A DNA stretch of 32,582 nucleotides, taken from assembly GCA_026706445.1 (NCBI GenBank), contig JAPOYT010000080.1, positions 1-32,582 on the forward strand, read 5' to 3'. This document shows positions 1 to 8,319 of this stretch, in pieces. The notes below the pieces were generated by a model that had not been told where the DNA came from, ran no database searches, and saw only the letters and a program-made list of their open reading frames with translations. Each line of letters starts with the position of its first letter. The first letter of the stretch is position 1. Both the position numbers and the translations under genes were made by a program. This DNA comes from Chloroflexota bacterium. GTDB lineage: Bacteria > Chloroflexota > Anaerolineae > Aggregatilineales > Phototrophicaceae.

Positions 1-42
1 AATAGGTAAATTGCATCCACCTGACAGTCTGTAGGGGCGAGC
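1..42. repeat. Terminal direct repeat, left copy
   Basis: The first 42 bases are identical to the last 42 bases of the window (32541-32582). The copy consists of about 30 bases with no recognisable features, followed by the left arm GTAGGGGCGA of the hairpin-forming repeat at 31-117. It may be an assembly overlap of a closed graph path or a true direct repeat flanking the segment. Sequence identity is certain; its meaning is not. Confidence 0.9.
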
Positions 43-117
43 GTAGGTTAGTGTCTACGCTACCCTTGGCTCGCCCGCCGGCGAATTAACAGTGGGCGAC
101 TCAAGAGTCGCCCCTAC
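31..117. repeat. MITE-like palindromic repeat (copy 1)
   Basis: The element is bounded by perfect 10-bp inverted arms, GTAGGGGCGA (31-40) and TCGCCCCTAC (108-117). Inside are two hairpins. The left one pairs GGGCGAGC (35-42) with GCTCGCCC (69-76) and also GCGTAG (41-46) with CTACGC (55-60). The right one pairs GGGCGACTC (94-102) with GAGTCGCCC (105-113) across a 2-nt loop. The right hairpin core recurs at 5071-5091. There is no coding capacity, so any mobility would depend on enzymes elsewhere. Confidence 0.7.
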
Positions 118-275
118 AAAATCATACGTACTTGGGGTTGGGGATATAATCTCGAGGATGGCTCAAAGAATTTCCACCGACTTCGATACACTTCCGTCGG
201 ACAAGTTATCCTCGTTCTCGATTCTGTGCTAATCTAGTGTAGCCTTTCAATGATGCCGAGAAGAAAGATCGCCTC

Positions 276-1586
276 ATGGCTGAAACAGCATTGCGAGTGA
301 TTGGCGGAAAGTCCCTTTACGGCGATATTCGGGTGCAGCGCGCGAAGAATGCCATTCTCGCCATGATCGCGGCATCAATAGTCGTAGAACAAGGCGAGAC
401 GATTCTGCGCGAGGTGCCCGATATTGAGGATGTCGAACGCGCCTTTGAGTTGTTGCGAGCCGTTGGCGCGCGCGTCCAGCATGACAAACTGACCAAGACT
501 GCCCGCATTGATGCGTCAAATGTCACAAGCGGAGTGCTGCCGGCCGAAATCGCCTCTCAGTTTCGGGGATCGGTTCTTTTCCTGGCGCCACTGCAAATCC
601 GATTGGGCTATGTCGAGCTGCCGGGCAGCGGCGGTTGCGACATCGGCACACGAAAGATCGACTTTCACCATCGCGGTTTCGCGCGCCTGGGGGCAAAGGT
701 CCAGTATTTCGACGATGGGCGCACCCTCGTCGATCTCGAAGGGCGCAGCTTCCGCGGAACCATGCTTTACCTGGATTATCCCAGCCACACGGGCACGGAA
801 AACCTGATGCTAGCCGCCGCCTTGGCGCAGGGGCAGACGATTCTTGAAAACGCGTCAGTCGAGCCGGAAGTGGTTGATTTCGGCAATTTCCTAAACGCGA
901 TGGGCGCCGATATTCGCGGTCTTGGAACCAATACGCTGTTCATCAATGGCGTGCGGCGGCTCCATGCGATTGAATACACGCCGATGCCCGACCGCCTGGT
1001 GACTGGCACCGTCATGATGGCGGCCGCGATCGCTGGCGGCGACGTAACCATCCACGATGTTGAGCCAACCCAGCTGCGCATCGTCATCGCCAAGCTCGAG
1101 CAAATGGGGGTCGCGATTGATGTGGAGCGCAAGTCTATTCGGGTCAGGCGGTCGCGTTTGCAAAGGCTAAACCCGATAAACATTCAGACGCACCCCTACC
1201 CCGGCTTTCCCACCGATCTGCAACCTTGTATGGCCGCGCTTTCGGCTTTGGCGGATGGCGCCAGCTATATTCGTGAACGCATATTTGAGAATCGATACGA
1301 TTACGTAGAGGCGCTGCTTCAGATGGGCGCCGATATCCTTATCAGTCAGAGTAATGTATGCATCATCAATGGCGTTAGAGAATTGCGCCCGGCACGCGTT
1401 AACGCCGACAATATCCGTTCCGGCGCGACCGTGCTTTTGGCCTCCCTCGCGACCGACGGCGAAAGCATCATCGACAATGCCTATCAGATCGATCGAGGTT
1501 ATGAGTCGATCGAAGATCAGCTTGGTCAGCTAGGCGCCGAGGTTTCCCGCATTCATACTGAGTTGAGACCGCTGCCGGCTCTTTAG
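276..1586 (+). CDS. murA: UDP-N-acetylglucosamine 1-carboxyvinyltransferase (MurA family)
   Basis: MurA transfers enolpyruvate from PEP to UDP-GlcNAc, the first committed step of peptidoglycan synthesis in the cytosol. The 436-residue product has normal family length (about 420). It keeps the substrate Lys-Asn pair (AKN, 23-25), the loop Cys at 121 in GGCDIG, the FPTDLQ motif with the general-base Asp (about 314), an RSGATVLLA segment near 381 and the closing IDRGYESIEDQL block. The loop residue is Cys rather than Asp, which in this family predicts fosfomycin sensitivity. Some signatures deviate: RAKNA replaces the usual GAKNA and HTGTEN replaces VGATEN, so a divergent MurA paralogue is possible. 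The ATG has a weak purine-rich ribosome site (GAGAAGAAAG). The gene stands alone and converges on leuB, with 37 bp between the stop codons. Confidence 0.93.
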   Translation: MAETALRVIGGKSLYGDIRVQRAKNAILAMIAASIVVEQGETILREVPDIEDVERAFELLRAVGARVQHDKLTKTARIDASNVTSGVLPAEIASQFRGSVLFLAPLQIRLGYVELPGSGGCDIGTRKIDFHHRGFARLGAKVQYFDDGRTLVDLEGRSFRGTMLYLDYPSHTGTENLMLAAALAQGQTILENASVEPEVVDFGNFLNAMGADIRGLGTNTLFINGVRRLHAIEYTPMPDRLVTGTVMMAAAIAGGDVTIHDVEPTQLRIVIAKLEQMGVAIDVERKSIRVRRSRLQRLNPINIQTHPYPGFPTDLQPCMAALSALADGASYIRERIFENRYDYVEALLQMGADILISQSNVCIINGVRELRPARVNADNIRSGATVLLASLATDGESIIDNAYQIDRGYESIEDQLGQLGAEVSRIHTELRPLPAL

Positions 1587-1623
1587 CGGCAGGGCGTCCG
1601 CCTCCCCCCAAATGGGACTTCAT

Positions 1624-2685
1624 CTATAGCCTGCTCTTCACCGCCGAGGCGAATTCGGCAGTTGAGACTGCTTTCTCGTTGGCGCCCGCAATATCGGCTG
1701 TCCGTAATCCGAAGTCGAGCGCGGCGTCGATCGCCGATTCAATCGCCGAGGCTTCCTTTTCAAGCTGCAGGCTGTAACGCAGTAGCATGGCCGCGCTGAG
1801 GAACATGCCAATTGGATTCGCTTTTCCCTGCCCGGCGATATCAGGCGCCGACCCATGCACCGGCTCATACAAGCCAAAACTGTCCGCTCGCAGCGATGCG
1901 GACGGCAGCATACCCAAGCTGCCCGCCAACACGGACGCTTCATCGCTCAGGATGTCGCCAAACATATTGCCCGCCACGATCACATCAAAGCTGCCCGGAC
2001 GCGTCAGCAAGTGCATCGTCGCCGCATCCACCAGCAGATGCTCCAATTCGACATCTTCGTATTCTTCATGGACATCAACAACCGTGCGCCGCCAAAGCCG
2101 CATCGACGCCAGCACGTTTGCCTTGTCCACCGAGCAAAGTTTGCCGCGTCGACCTTGCGCCGCGCGAAAAGCGACATTGGCTACCTGCTCCACTTCATCG
2201 CGGCTGTAGCGCATCGTATCATGGGAGACGTCGCTCTCGCCCTGCTCTTGCCGCTCGCCAAAGTAGATTCCGCTGACGAGCTCGCGCACGAATAGAATAT
2301 CGACATCTTGCAGCAACTCGGCGCGCAAGGGCGCGTGCTCAATCAAGGCGGGATAAGTCTTGACCGGGCGCAGGTTGGCGAACAATCCAAAATGCTGACG
2401 AAGCTCCAGCAGACCGCGTTCCGGCTGCACACTCGCCGTTGGATCCGACCATTTGGGTCCACCTACGGCGCCGAGCAGAATGGCATCGGCCGCTTCACAT
2501 ATCGCCACCGTCGCCGGCGGCAGCGGATGACCCGTTTCGTCGATTGCGATGCCGCCGATTATGCCTTCAACGAATGTAAATTCGTGCCCGTACTTTTCAG
2601 CAATTTCCGCCAGCAGATTAGTCGCCTGCCCTACTACCTCGGGTCCAATGCCATCGCCCGGCAATACCGCAATTGTCGCTTTCAT
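1624..2685 (-). CDS. leuB: 3-isopropylmalate dehydrogenase
   Basis: LeuB oxidises and decarboxylates 3-isopropylmalate to 2-oxoisocaproate with NAD+, the third leucine step. In citramalate-pathway organisms it also handles the methylmalate analogue leading to 2-oxobutyrate. The 353-residue length is typical. Visible motifs include GDGIGPEV near the N-terminus, LLGAVGGPKW, FANLRPV, VRELVSGIYFGE, a DKANVL block, GNMFGDILSDEAS (Mg-binding Asp residues) and the NAD-binding GLYEPVHGSAPDIAGQGKANP region. The ATG has GGAG 10 nt upstream. It is the last gene of the ilv-leu block and is separated from cimA by 73 bp carrying a rho-independent terminator (2709-2733), so it may be expressed at a lower level or on its own. 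Confidence 0.97.
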   Translation of the reverse strand: MKATIAVLPGDGIGPEVVGQATNLLAEIAEKYGHEFTFVEGIIGGIAIDETGHPLPPATVAICEAADAILLGAVGGPKWSDPTASVQPERGLLELRQHFGLFANLRPVKTYPALIEHAPLRAELLQDVDILFVRELVSGIYFGERQEQGESDVSHDTMRYSRDEVEQVANVAFRAAQGRRGKLCSVDKANVLASMRLWRRTVVDVHEEYEDVELEHLLVDAATMHLLTRPGSFDVIVAGNMFGDILSDEASVLAGSLGMLPSASLRADSFGLYEPVHGSAPDIAGQGKANPIGMFLSAAMLLRYSLQLEKEASAIESAIDAALDFGLRTADIAGANEKAVSTAEFASAVKSRL

Positions 2686-2708
2686 CGATCGCTGTCTCCG
2701 TTCTTAAG

Positions 2709-2733
2709 AAAAAAGGCATGCCAATGACATGCC
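2709..2733 (-). terminator. Rho-independent terminator between cimA and leuB
   Basis: Read on the minus strand, GGCATG (2733-2728), a 7-nt loop and CATGCC (2720-2715) form a 6-bp stem followed directly by six T residues (2714-2709). It sits after the cimA stop (2759) and 23 nt ahead of the leuB ATG, inside what otherwise looks like one operon. A 15-codon ORF (2751-2704), preceded by AAGGG, reads straight through it. Ribosomes on that ORF could interfere with termination, but this ORF may be fortuitous. Confidence 0.7.
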
Positions 2734-2758
2734 GCCGATGTCTGACTGCATTCTGCCC

Positions 2759-4360
2759 TTAATCGCTCACTGCCATCCGCGCCGATACCGCCTCGTCTTC
2801 TGCCACCGACAACCCATATTCGACGCTGTCAACGAGAGCCAGCCAACTCGCGCAGATGATATCGGTACCGGCGCCGACCGTGCTCCAGCGCTCTCTGCCG
2901 TTGTAAGAATCGATCAATACGCGGGTAACCGCCCCGGTCGCGTTTTCGCTATCGAGGATGCGCACCTTGTAATCGACCAGTTGAATATCGCGCAGCGCCG
3001 GATACTTGGGCAGCAAGGCTTTGCGCAGCGCCAAATCAAGCGCATTCACCGGACCGTTTCCCTCGGCGGCTGTATGCGCGACATCGCCATCTACATCCAA
3101 TTTCACCATCGCTTCCGCCAGCTGCCCACGGCCCCGCCTGTCCTCAACGATGACAGTGAAATCAAGCAGGTTAAAGAGCGGGCTGTAATCGGGCGCGGCG
3201 CGGCGCAAGCGGACGGCGACCGATGCCTCAGCGCCCTCAAATGAGAAGCCCGTATTCTCCAGTTCCTTAATGTCATTCAGAACCTTCACCGCCTCGTCTT
3301 TTGACACATCGAGCCCCAGCTCTTCCGCCTTGCTTAGCAGATTGCCCCTGCCGGAAAGATCCGACACCAAAACGCGCGTCTCATTCCCGACCTGTTTCGG
3401 CTCGATATGCTGATAACTGTCGACGTTGCGTCTTATTGCCGCCACATGGATGCCACCCTTGTGCGCAAAGGCGCTCTTTCCCACATAGGGCAGATGGGTG
3501 TCCGGCGCCATATTGGCGATCTCCGCAACGGCGCGCGAAAGATGCGTCAGCGCCGCCAGATTTCCGTCTTGCGCCAGGCAAGGCAAGCCCATCTTGATGA
3601 TGAGATCAGGAATGATGCTGCAAAGATTGGCGTTGCCGCAGCGCTCGCCATAGCCGTTGATCGTGCCTTGCACGTGGGCGGCGCCAGCGCGCACCGCCGC
3701 CAGGGAGTTGGCCACCGCCACTTCGCTGTCGTTGTGCGTGTGTATGCCGAACTGCGCCTCAGGAAAGAGTTCAAGCGCCTGGCAGACAAACCCGGCAACT
3801 TCCCATGGCATGGAGCCGCCATTGGTATCACAGAGTACGATGACATCGGCGCCGCCGGCCGCCGCCGCCGCCAAGGTATCGAAGCCGTATTCCATATCGA
3901 GTTTGGCGCCATCAAAAAAGTGCTCGGCATCATAGATCACTTCCTTGCCTTGCGCCTTCAGATAAGCCAGGCTGTCCTCGATCATCCTGAGGTTTTCATC
4001 CGCCGTCGTCTGCAATACATCGGTCACATGGAGCATGGACGTCTTGCCAACCACCGTTACGACCGGCGTATTCGCCGCAATCAACGCGCGGATATTGGCG
4101 TCCGCAGCCGGGCTGATGCCTTTGCGGCGCGTAGAACCGAAAGCCGCGACCTTCGAGTGCTTCAGCTCAATCTCTCGCACCTGTTCAAAATAGGTCGCGT
4201 CTTTGGGATTCGAGCCGGGCCAGCCGCCTTCAATATAGTCGACGCCCAGCTCGTCAAGCAGCTTGGTAATGTGGATCTTGTCCGCGACTGAAAAAGAGAT
4301 CCCCTCACGCTGGCTGCCATCGCGCAATGTCGTGTCGTAGATCGCGACCTTCTGTATCAA
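2759..4360 (-). CDS. cimA: (R)-citramalate synthase
   Basis: CimA condenses pyruvate with acetyl-CoA to (R)-citramalate, the entry to threonine-independent isoleucine synthesis. The 533-residue protein has the DRE-TIM metallolyase barrel: DTTLRDGSQ (9-17), EGGWPGSNPKD (44-54), HFFDG (147-151), CDTNGG (177-182), HTHND (207-211) and NGYGERCGNANL (235-246). The C-terminal third is a LeuA-type dimer/allosteric domain. The EGGWPGSNPKD and HFFDG motifs separate it from LeuA and homocitrate synthase. The start codon is TTG; no in-frame ATG or GTG fits, because the DTTLRDG strand begins at residue 9. AGGGGCCAGGGA just upstream supplies the ribosome site. It lies 41 bp after leuD, so LeuC/LeuD and LeuB can serve both the citramalate and isopropylmalate routes. 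Confidence 0.95.
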   Translation of the reverse strand: MIQKVAIYDTTLRDGSQREGISFSVADKIHITKLLDELGVDYIEGGWPGSNPKDATYFEQVREIELKHSKVAAFGSTRRKGISPAADANIRALIAANTPVVTVVGKTSMLHVTDVLQTTADENLRMIEDSLAYLKAQGKEVIYDAEHFFDGAKLDMEYGFDTLAAAAAGGADVIVLCDTNGGSMPWEVAGFVCQALELFPEAQFGIHTHNDSEVAVANSLAAVRAGAAHVQGTINGYGERCGNANLCSIIPDLIIKMGLPCLAQDGNLAALTHLSRAVAEIANMAPDTHLPYVGKSAFAHKGGIHVAAIRRNVDSYQHIEPKQVGNETRVLVSDLSGRGNLLSKAEELGLDVSKDEAVKVLNDIKELENTGFSFEGAEASVAVRLRRAAPDYSPLFNLLDFTVIVEDRRGRGQLAEAMVKLDVDGDVAHTAAEGNGPVNALDLALRKALLPKYPALRDIQLVDYKVRILDSENATGAVTRVLIDSYNGRERWSTVGAGTDIICASWLALVDSVEYGLSVAEDEAVSARMAVSD

Positions 4361-4401
4361 TCCCTGGCCCCTTTTCGATCCGCCGGATTTACATTCCCAT
4401 A

Positions 4402-5013
4402 CTATGCCATGGTGACGACGCGCTGCTGATTGTTCGACTCAAATTTCTGAATTTCCTCGTCCAGCGCCAGCAAATAACCCATTTGGTCCACGCCGTTCAG
4501 CAGGCAATATTTGGAAAAGCCATCCAGAGGAAAACGCACGGCGCGGCCATCGGGCAGGGTCAAGGTCTGCGCTGCTACATCAACGCTGACCGATGTGCTC
4601 GGATCTTCTTCGGCGAGGCTGAAGAGCTGCTGCTGCGTATCGACATCAACGACGACTGGCAGCAAGCCGTTCTTCAGCGCGTTGTTGCGGAAAATATCGG
4701 CGAAATCCGTACTGACCACCGCTTTGAAGCCGGCGCCCATCAAAGCCCAGGGCGCGTGCTCGCGCGAGCTGCCGCAACCGAAGTTGTCGCCAGCCACCAG
4801 CACCGACGCCCCTTCATAATCCGGATTGTTCAAGATGAATTCGGGATTGGGCGTCTCGCCATCTTCCATATAGCGCCAATCGCAGAAAGCCGCTTTGCCC
4901 AAGCCAGCTTTGTCGGTCACTTTTAGGAATCGCGCCGGAATGATCTGATCGGTATCGATATCGTTCACTGGAATGGAAACGATGCTGCCCTGGATATGCG
5001 AAAGTTTTTCCAT
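4402..5013 (-). CDS. leuD: 3-isopropylmalate dehydratase, small subunit
   Basis: LeuD is the swivel-domain subunit that pairs with LeuC to isomerise 2-isopropylmalate to 3-isopropylmalate, and citramalate to methylmalate. The 203-residue product shows [15 protein letters not shown] near the N-terminus, [17 protein letters not shown] (the family hallmark), [20 protein letters not shown] and a closing [21 protein letters not shown] segment. I chose the ATG at 5013 because GAGGAG lies 7 nt upstream. An upstream in-frame start would add nine residues that do not fit the family. The gene follows leuC after 78 bp that contain a palindromic repeat. Confidence 0.96.
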   Translation of the reverse strand: MEKLSHIQGSIVSIPVNDIDTDQIIPARFLKVTDKAGLGKAAFCDWRYMEDGETPNPEFILNNPDYEGASVLVAGDNFGCGSSREHAPWALMGAGFKAVVSTDFADIFRNNALKNGLLPVVVDVDTQQQLFSLAEEDPSTSVSVDVAAQTLTLPDGRAVRFPLDGFSKYCLLNGVDQMGYLLALDEEIQKFESNNQQRVVTMA

Positions 5014-5070
5014 CGTAAACTCCTCACTAAGTAGAACCAAGTTATTCGCGCAATTGATTGACTTCCAGGC

Positions 5071-5094
5071 GGGCGACTCACCGAGTCGCCCCTA
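5071..5094. repeat. Palindromic repeat (copy 2) at the leuC 3' end
   Basis: GGGCGACTC (5071-5079) and GAGTCGCCC (5083-5091) form a perfect 9-bp inverted repeat with a 3-nt loop, followed by CTA. The arms equal those of the right hairpin of the repeat at 94-113, while the loop differs (ACC here, AA there). The CTA of the repeat supplies the TAG stop codon of leuC, which lies on the minus strand. In leuC-leuD mRNA it would form a stable stem-loop. Confidence 0.7.
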
Positions 5095-6534
5095 GAACGA
5101 CGAGGAGATCATCGTGCGCGGATCGGTGACGACGCCGGCAATCGCTGACGCGGCTGCGGTCAAGGGGCTGGCCAAGAATGTTCGTCCACCCTTGCCTTGG
5201 CGCCCCTCAAAATTGCGATTGCTAGTTGACACGGCGTATTGACCGGGTTGCAGCTGATCGCCATTCATCGCGATGCACATGGAACAGCCGGCTTCCCGCC
5301 ATTCCGCGCCCGCCTGACGAAAAATCTCGTCCAGCCCTTCGCTTTCGGCCTGTTGTTTAACCTGCTGCGACCCGGGCACCACCATCATGCGCACGTTCTC
5401 GGCGACCTTGCGTCCGTTTACGAAGTCAGCCGCCAGTCGCAGATCGCTAATCCGCGAATTGGTGCAGCTGCCGATGAACACGACGTCTATCGCTTTGCCA
5501 AGCAACTGCTGCCCCGGCGCCAGGTCCATATAGGTCAGTGCCTTATCGAGCGCGATTTTCTTGTTGACATCAGTCTCGTCCTCCGGTTTGGGCACGGCCG
5601 CGGTGACCGGCATACCCATGCCAGGATTAGTGCCGTAGGTGATCATCGGCGTCAATTCATCAGCGCGAATCGTGATTTCCCGGTCGAATTCTGCGCCGTC
5701 ATCGGTGGGCAGTTGGCGCCAACGCGCGACAGCGCCATCCCAATCGGCGCCGCTCGGCGCGTGCTTGCGCCCCTGAATATATTCGAATGTCGTATCGTCC
5801 GGCGCAACCATGCCAGCGCGCGCCCCGCCTTCAATCGACATATTGCAAACCGTCATCCGCCCTTCCATGCTCAGGCTGCGGATCGCCTCGCCGCGATACT
5901 CAAAGACGTAACCCGTGCCGCCGCCAATGCCGATCTTGGCGATGATCGCCAGAATGATGTCTTTCGCCGTAACGCCATCGCCGAGCCGGCCTTCGACGTT
6001 GACCGCCATCGTTTTCGGCTTGTTCTGCAAGAGCGTCTGCGTCGCCAGCACATGCCCGACCTCGCTCGTGCCGATGCCAAAGGCGAGCGCGCCAAACGCG
6101 CCATGCGTACTCGTATGGCTATCGCCGCATACGATGGTCATGCCCGGCTGCGTCAGTCCCTTTTCCGGTCCGATCACATGCACAATGCCTTGATGCTCGT
6201 CGCCCAGGGCGTACATCGGAATGCCGAAGTCCTTACAGTTCTTGCTGAAGACATCAAGCTGCTTCGCCGCCATCACATCAGCCACCGGGATAATGCCCTG
6301 CTCATTGCGCGGCGTGGTCGGGGTGCTATGATCCATCGTGCCGATTGTTTGATCGGGCCGCCGCACCGCAAGCCCCCGCTCGCGAAGCATCGAGAATGCC
6401 TGCGGCGATGTCACCTCGTGAACGAGATGCAGATCGATATAAAGCACTGCCGGACTGTCATTGCTTTGCTCACGCACGGTATGGGCATTCCACACCTTCT
6501 CAAAAAGTGTGCGCGGCTTACCGTTTTCCCTCAT
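5092..6534 (-). CDS. leuC: 3-isopropylmalate dehydratase, large subunit
   Basis: LeuC is the catalytic aconitase-family subunit of isopropylmalate isomerase and binds a 4Fe-4S cluster in the cytosol. At 480 residues it matches the usual bacterial length (about 466). The three cluster cysteines are visible: C357 in FIGSCTNSR and C417/C420 in GCSMC. Other signatures are [14 protein letters not shown] (34-47), MDHSTPT (67-73), [13 protein letters not shown] (136-148) and the [16 protein letters not shown] block (235-250). The ATG is preceded by CAGGAGATTCAA. It lies 36 bp after leuA. Its stop codon lies within a palindromic repeat, implying the repeat inserted at, or trimmed, the very end of the gene. 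Confidence 0.97.
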   Translation of the reverse strand: MRENGKPRTLFEKVWNAHTVREQSNDSPAVLYIDLHLVHEVTSPQAFSMLRERGLAVRRPDQTIGTMDHSTPTTPRNEQGIIPVADVMAAKQLDVFSKNCKDFGIPMYALGDEHQGIVHVIGPEKGLTQPGMTIVCGDSHTSTHGAFGALAFGIGTSEVGHVLATQTLLQNKPKTMAVNVEGRLGDGVTAKDIILAIIAKIGIGGGTGYVFEYRGEAIRSLSMEGRMTVCNMSIEGGARAGMVAPDDTTFEYIQGRKHAPSGADWDGAVARWRQLPTDDGAEFDREITIRADELTPMITYGTNPGMGMPVTAAVPKPEDETDVNKKIALDKALTYMDLAPGQQLLGKAIDVVFIGSCTNSRISDLRLAADFVNGRKVAENVRMMVVPGSQQVKQQAESEGLDEIFRQAGAEWREAGCSMCIAMNGDQLQPGQYAVSTSNRNFEGRQGKGGRTFLASPLTAAASAIAGVVTDPRTMISSSF

Positions 6535-6570
6535 TTGAATCTCCTGTATTCCCCTGCCTGCTGGCGGCCG

Positions 6571-8181
6571 CTAAGACGATTTCAAACCGACGATAGCTAC
6601 ATCGCCTTCGGGCAGCACATCGCCCAAGCCCAAGCTCGTAATCATCCGATTGAGCGCGGCGACATAAGCTTTTACGCTCGAAACAATAATGTCGCTGTCC
6701 GCGCCATAGCCGCCAAATGTACGATTGCTGTTCGCCGGTGTAATCCGCACGGTCACTTCACCCAGCGCGTCAATGCCCTCGGTGACGCTGTGCACATTAA
6801 ACTCAAGCAGTTCATTTGGCGCTTTGACAATTTCGTCTATCGCCCGATATGAGGCATCAACCGGACCCGTGCCCACCGCGGACACGACCAATTCCACGCC
6901 ATCCTGATTCAGCATTTTTACCGTCGCCGTCGGCATGCCCATCGTGCCGCAGACAACTTGGATATCCACCAATCGAAAATGGTCTTCCGGCTTCTGCGCC
7001 GCTTCATCGGCGACGAGCGCCTCCAGGTCGGCGTCGGTGACCGTCTTCTTCATATCGGCCAACTCTTTGAAGCGCCGGAAGACATCCATCAATTCGTCGC
7101 CGTCGACTTCGTATCCAAGTTCCTGCAGCCGGACGCGCAAGGCATGCCGCCCGCTTAGCTTGCCCAGCACCAGCTTGCTCTGCGTCAAGCCGACATCTTC
7201 CGGCATCATGATCTCGAAAGTCTTGGCGTTTTTCAGCACGCCATCCTGGTGGATGCCCGATTCGTGCGCGAAGGCGTTGGCGCCGACGATCGCTTTATTG
7301 GGTTGCACCGGCATGCCCATGTAATTTCGCACCATACGGCTGGTCTTCATGATCTGCGTGGTGTCAATATTTGTACGCAGGTTATAGAAGCGCTTACGCG
7401 TATGGATCGCCATCACGACTTCTTCCATGCTGGTATTGCCGGCTCGCTCGCCGATCCCATTGATCGTCACCTCGACCTGGCGCACGCCGCGCGTCAATCC
7501 GGCCAGCGTATTGGCGGTCGCCAAACCCAAATCATTATGGCAGTGGACTGACCAAATCACGCCGCTGCCCGGTCCGGCGCCGGGTGTTTCATTGATCAGC
7601 ATTTCCAAGGTATCAGCCCACTCGGCCGGCATAACATAACCGACCGTGTCCGGGATATTCAGCGTGGTCGCGCCGCATTCCACGGCGACCGCGCAAGCTT
7701 GAATCAGATATTCGGTATCGGTTCTGCCGGCGTCCATCGGGCTGAATTCGACATCTTCGCAGAGGCTCCTCGCCAGCGTAACCGCGCTGCGGATCCGCTC
7801 CAAGCCCTCTTCTTTGTCGATTCGCAGCATCGCCAGGTGGCTGGGTGACGTACCCAGAAAGGTATGGATGCGCGGCTTGGCTGCGTATTTGACGCCTTCC
7901 CATGCCGTGCGGATATCGCCTTCCAACGCGCGCGACAAGCCCGCAACCGTCGGCCCCTCTGCCGTGCCCACTTCGCGAGCGATGCGCTGCACCGCTCTCA
8001 GATCGTCGGGCGATGAAGCCGGGAAGCCCGCCTCAATCACATCGACGCCCAGCCGCGAAAGCTGCCGCGCGATCTCCAGCTTCTCCGCGCTGGACAGGGT
8101 CGCGCCCGGGCTTTGCTCGCCGTCGCGCAGCGTCGTGTCAAAGATGATGACGGTATTATCGTCGTAGGTTCGCTTTGCCAT
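6571..8181 (-). CDS. leuA: 2-isopropylmalate synthase
   Basis: LeuA condenses 2-oxoisovalerate with acetyl-CoA, the first committed step to leucine, and is normally feedback-inhibited by leucine. The 536-residue protein has [12 protein letters not shown] (15-26), EAGFPASSP (50-58), [11 protein letters not shown] (211-221), [15 protein letters not shown] (241-255) and [15 protein letters not shown]-terminal LeuA dimer domain with the regulatory GTGPVDA segment follows. This is the long bacterial class rather than CimA or homocitrate synthase. The ATG has AAAGGA 10 nt upstream. A 35-codon small ORF with a stronger ribosome site starts 82 nt upstream and overlaps this start out of frame. A TTGACA at 8230-8225 with TCGATT 17 nt further on is a weak candidate for an internal promoter. 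Confidence 0.97.
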   Translation of the reverse strand: MAKRTYDDNTVIIFDTTLRDGEQSPGATLSSAEKLEIARQLSRLGVDVIEAGFPASSPDDLRAVQRIAREVGTAEGPTVAGLSRALEGDIRTAWEGVKYAAKPRIHTFLGTSPSHLAMLRIDKEEGLERIRSAVTLARSLCEDVEFSPMDAGRTDTEYLIQACAVAVECGATTLNIPDTVGYVMPAEWADTLEMLINETPGAGPGSGVIWSVHCHNDLGLATANTLAGLTRGVRQVEVTINGIGERAGNTSMEEVVMAIHTRKRFYNLRTNIDTTQIMKTSRMVRNYMGMPVQPNKAIVGANAFAHESGIHQDGVLKNAKTFEIMMPEDVGLTQSKLVLGKLSGRHALRVRLQELGYEVDGDELMDVFRRFKELADMKKTVTDADLEALVADEAAQKPEDHFRLVDIQVVCGTMGMPTATVKMLNQDGVELVVSAVGTGPVDASYRAIDEIVKAPNELLEFNVHSVTEGIDALGEVTVRITPANSNRTFGGYGADSDIIVSSVKAYVAALNRMITSLGLGDVLPEGDVAIVGLKSS

Positions 8182-8263
8182 TTGGAGGTGTTCCTTTCAT
8201 GAATCGAATCCGGTCATACATGCATGTCAACTGACTAAGGCCAGCAAGACCATCTTCCGACAT
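8156..8263 (-). CDS. Putative upstream small ORF overlapping leuA start
   Basis: A 35-codon ORF starts with ATG at 8263. It is preceded by AAAGGAGG at 7-nt spacing, the best Shine-Dalgarno in the neighbourhood. It ends with TAA at 8158-8156, inside the first codons of leuA and out of frame with it. The peptide begins MSEDGLAGLSQL and has four leucines, three of them in residues 6-12. It resembles no family I know. The placement would allow translational coupling, or leucine-sensitive control of leuA by ribosome occupancy. I see no terminator in this stretch, so classical attenuation is not supported. It could also be fortuitous. Confidence 0.45.
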   Translation of the reverse strand: MSEDGLAGLSQLTCMYDRIRFMKGTPPNGKANLRR

Positions 8264-8319
8264 TTAGGCGCCTCCTTTCGCAATCGCACACTGCCCGTGA
8301 ACAGCGTCAACCATTCGAA

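Larger units (their letters stand above)
1..275. other. Gene-free region upstream of murA
   Basis: This stretch holds the terminal repeat (1-42), the palindromic repeat (31-117) and the murA leader. A perfect TATAAT lies at 145-150 but has no convincing -35 box at the proper distance, so I only note it as a possible murA promoter. A 24-codon ORF from 158 has a badly spaced Shine-Dalgarno and is probably chance. I see no RNA gene here. Confidence 0.5.

Noticed and set aside
158..232. 24-codon ORF ahead of murA
   Set aside because: The GAGG lies directly against the ATG with no spacer, and the composition is Ser-rich without any pattern; probably chance.
5239..6852. Plus-strand open frame of over 530 codons opposite leuC and the leuA 3' end
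   Set aside because: It is a shadow of the real genes: no ribosome site, no recognisable domains, and it spans two well-conserved minus-strand genes and their junction.
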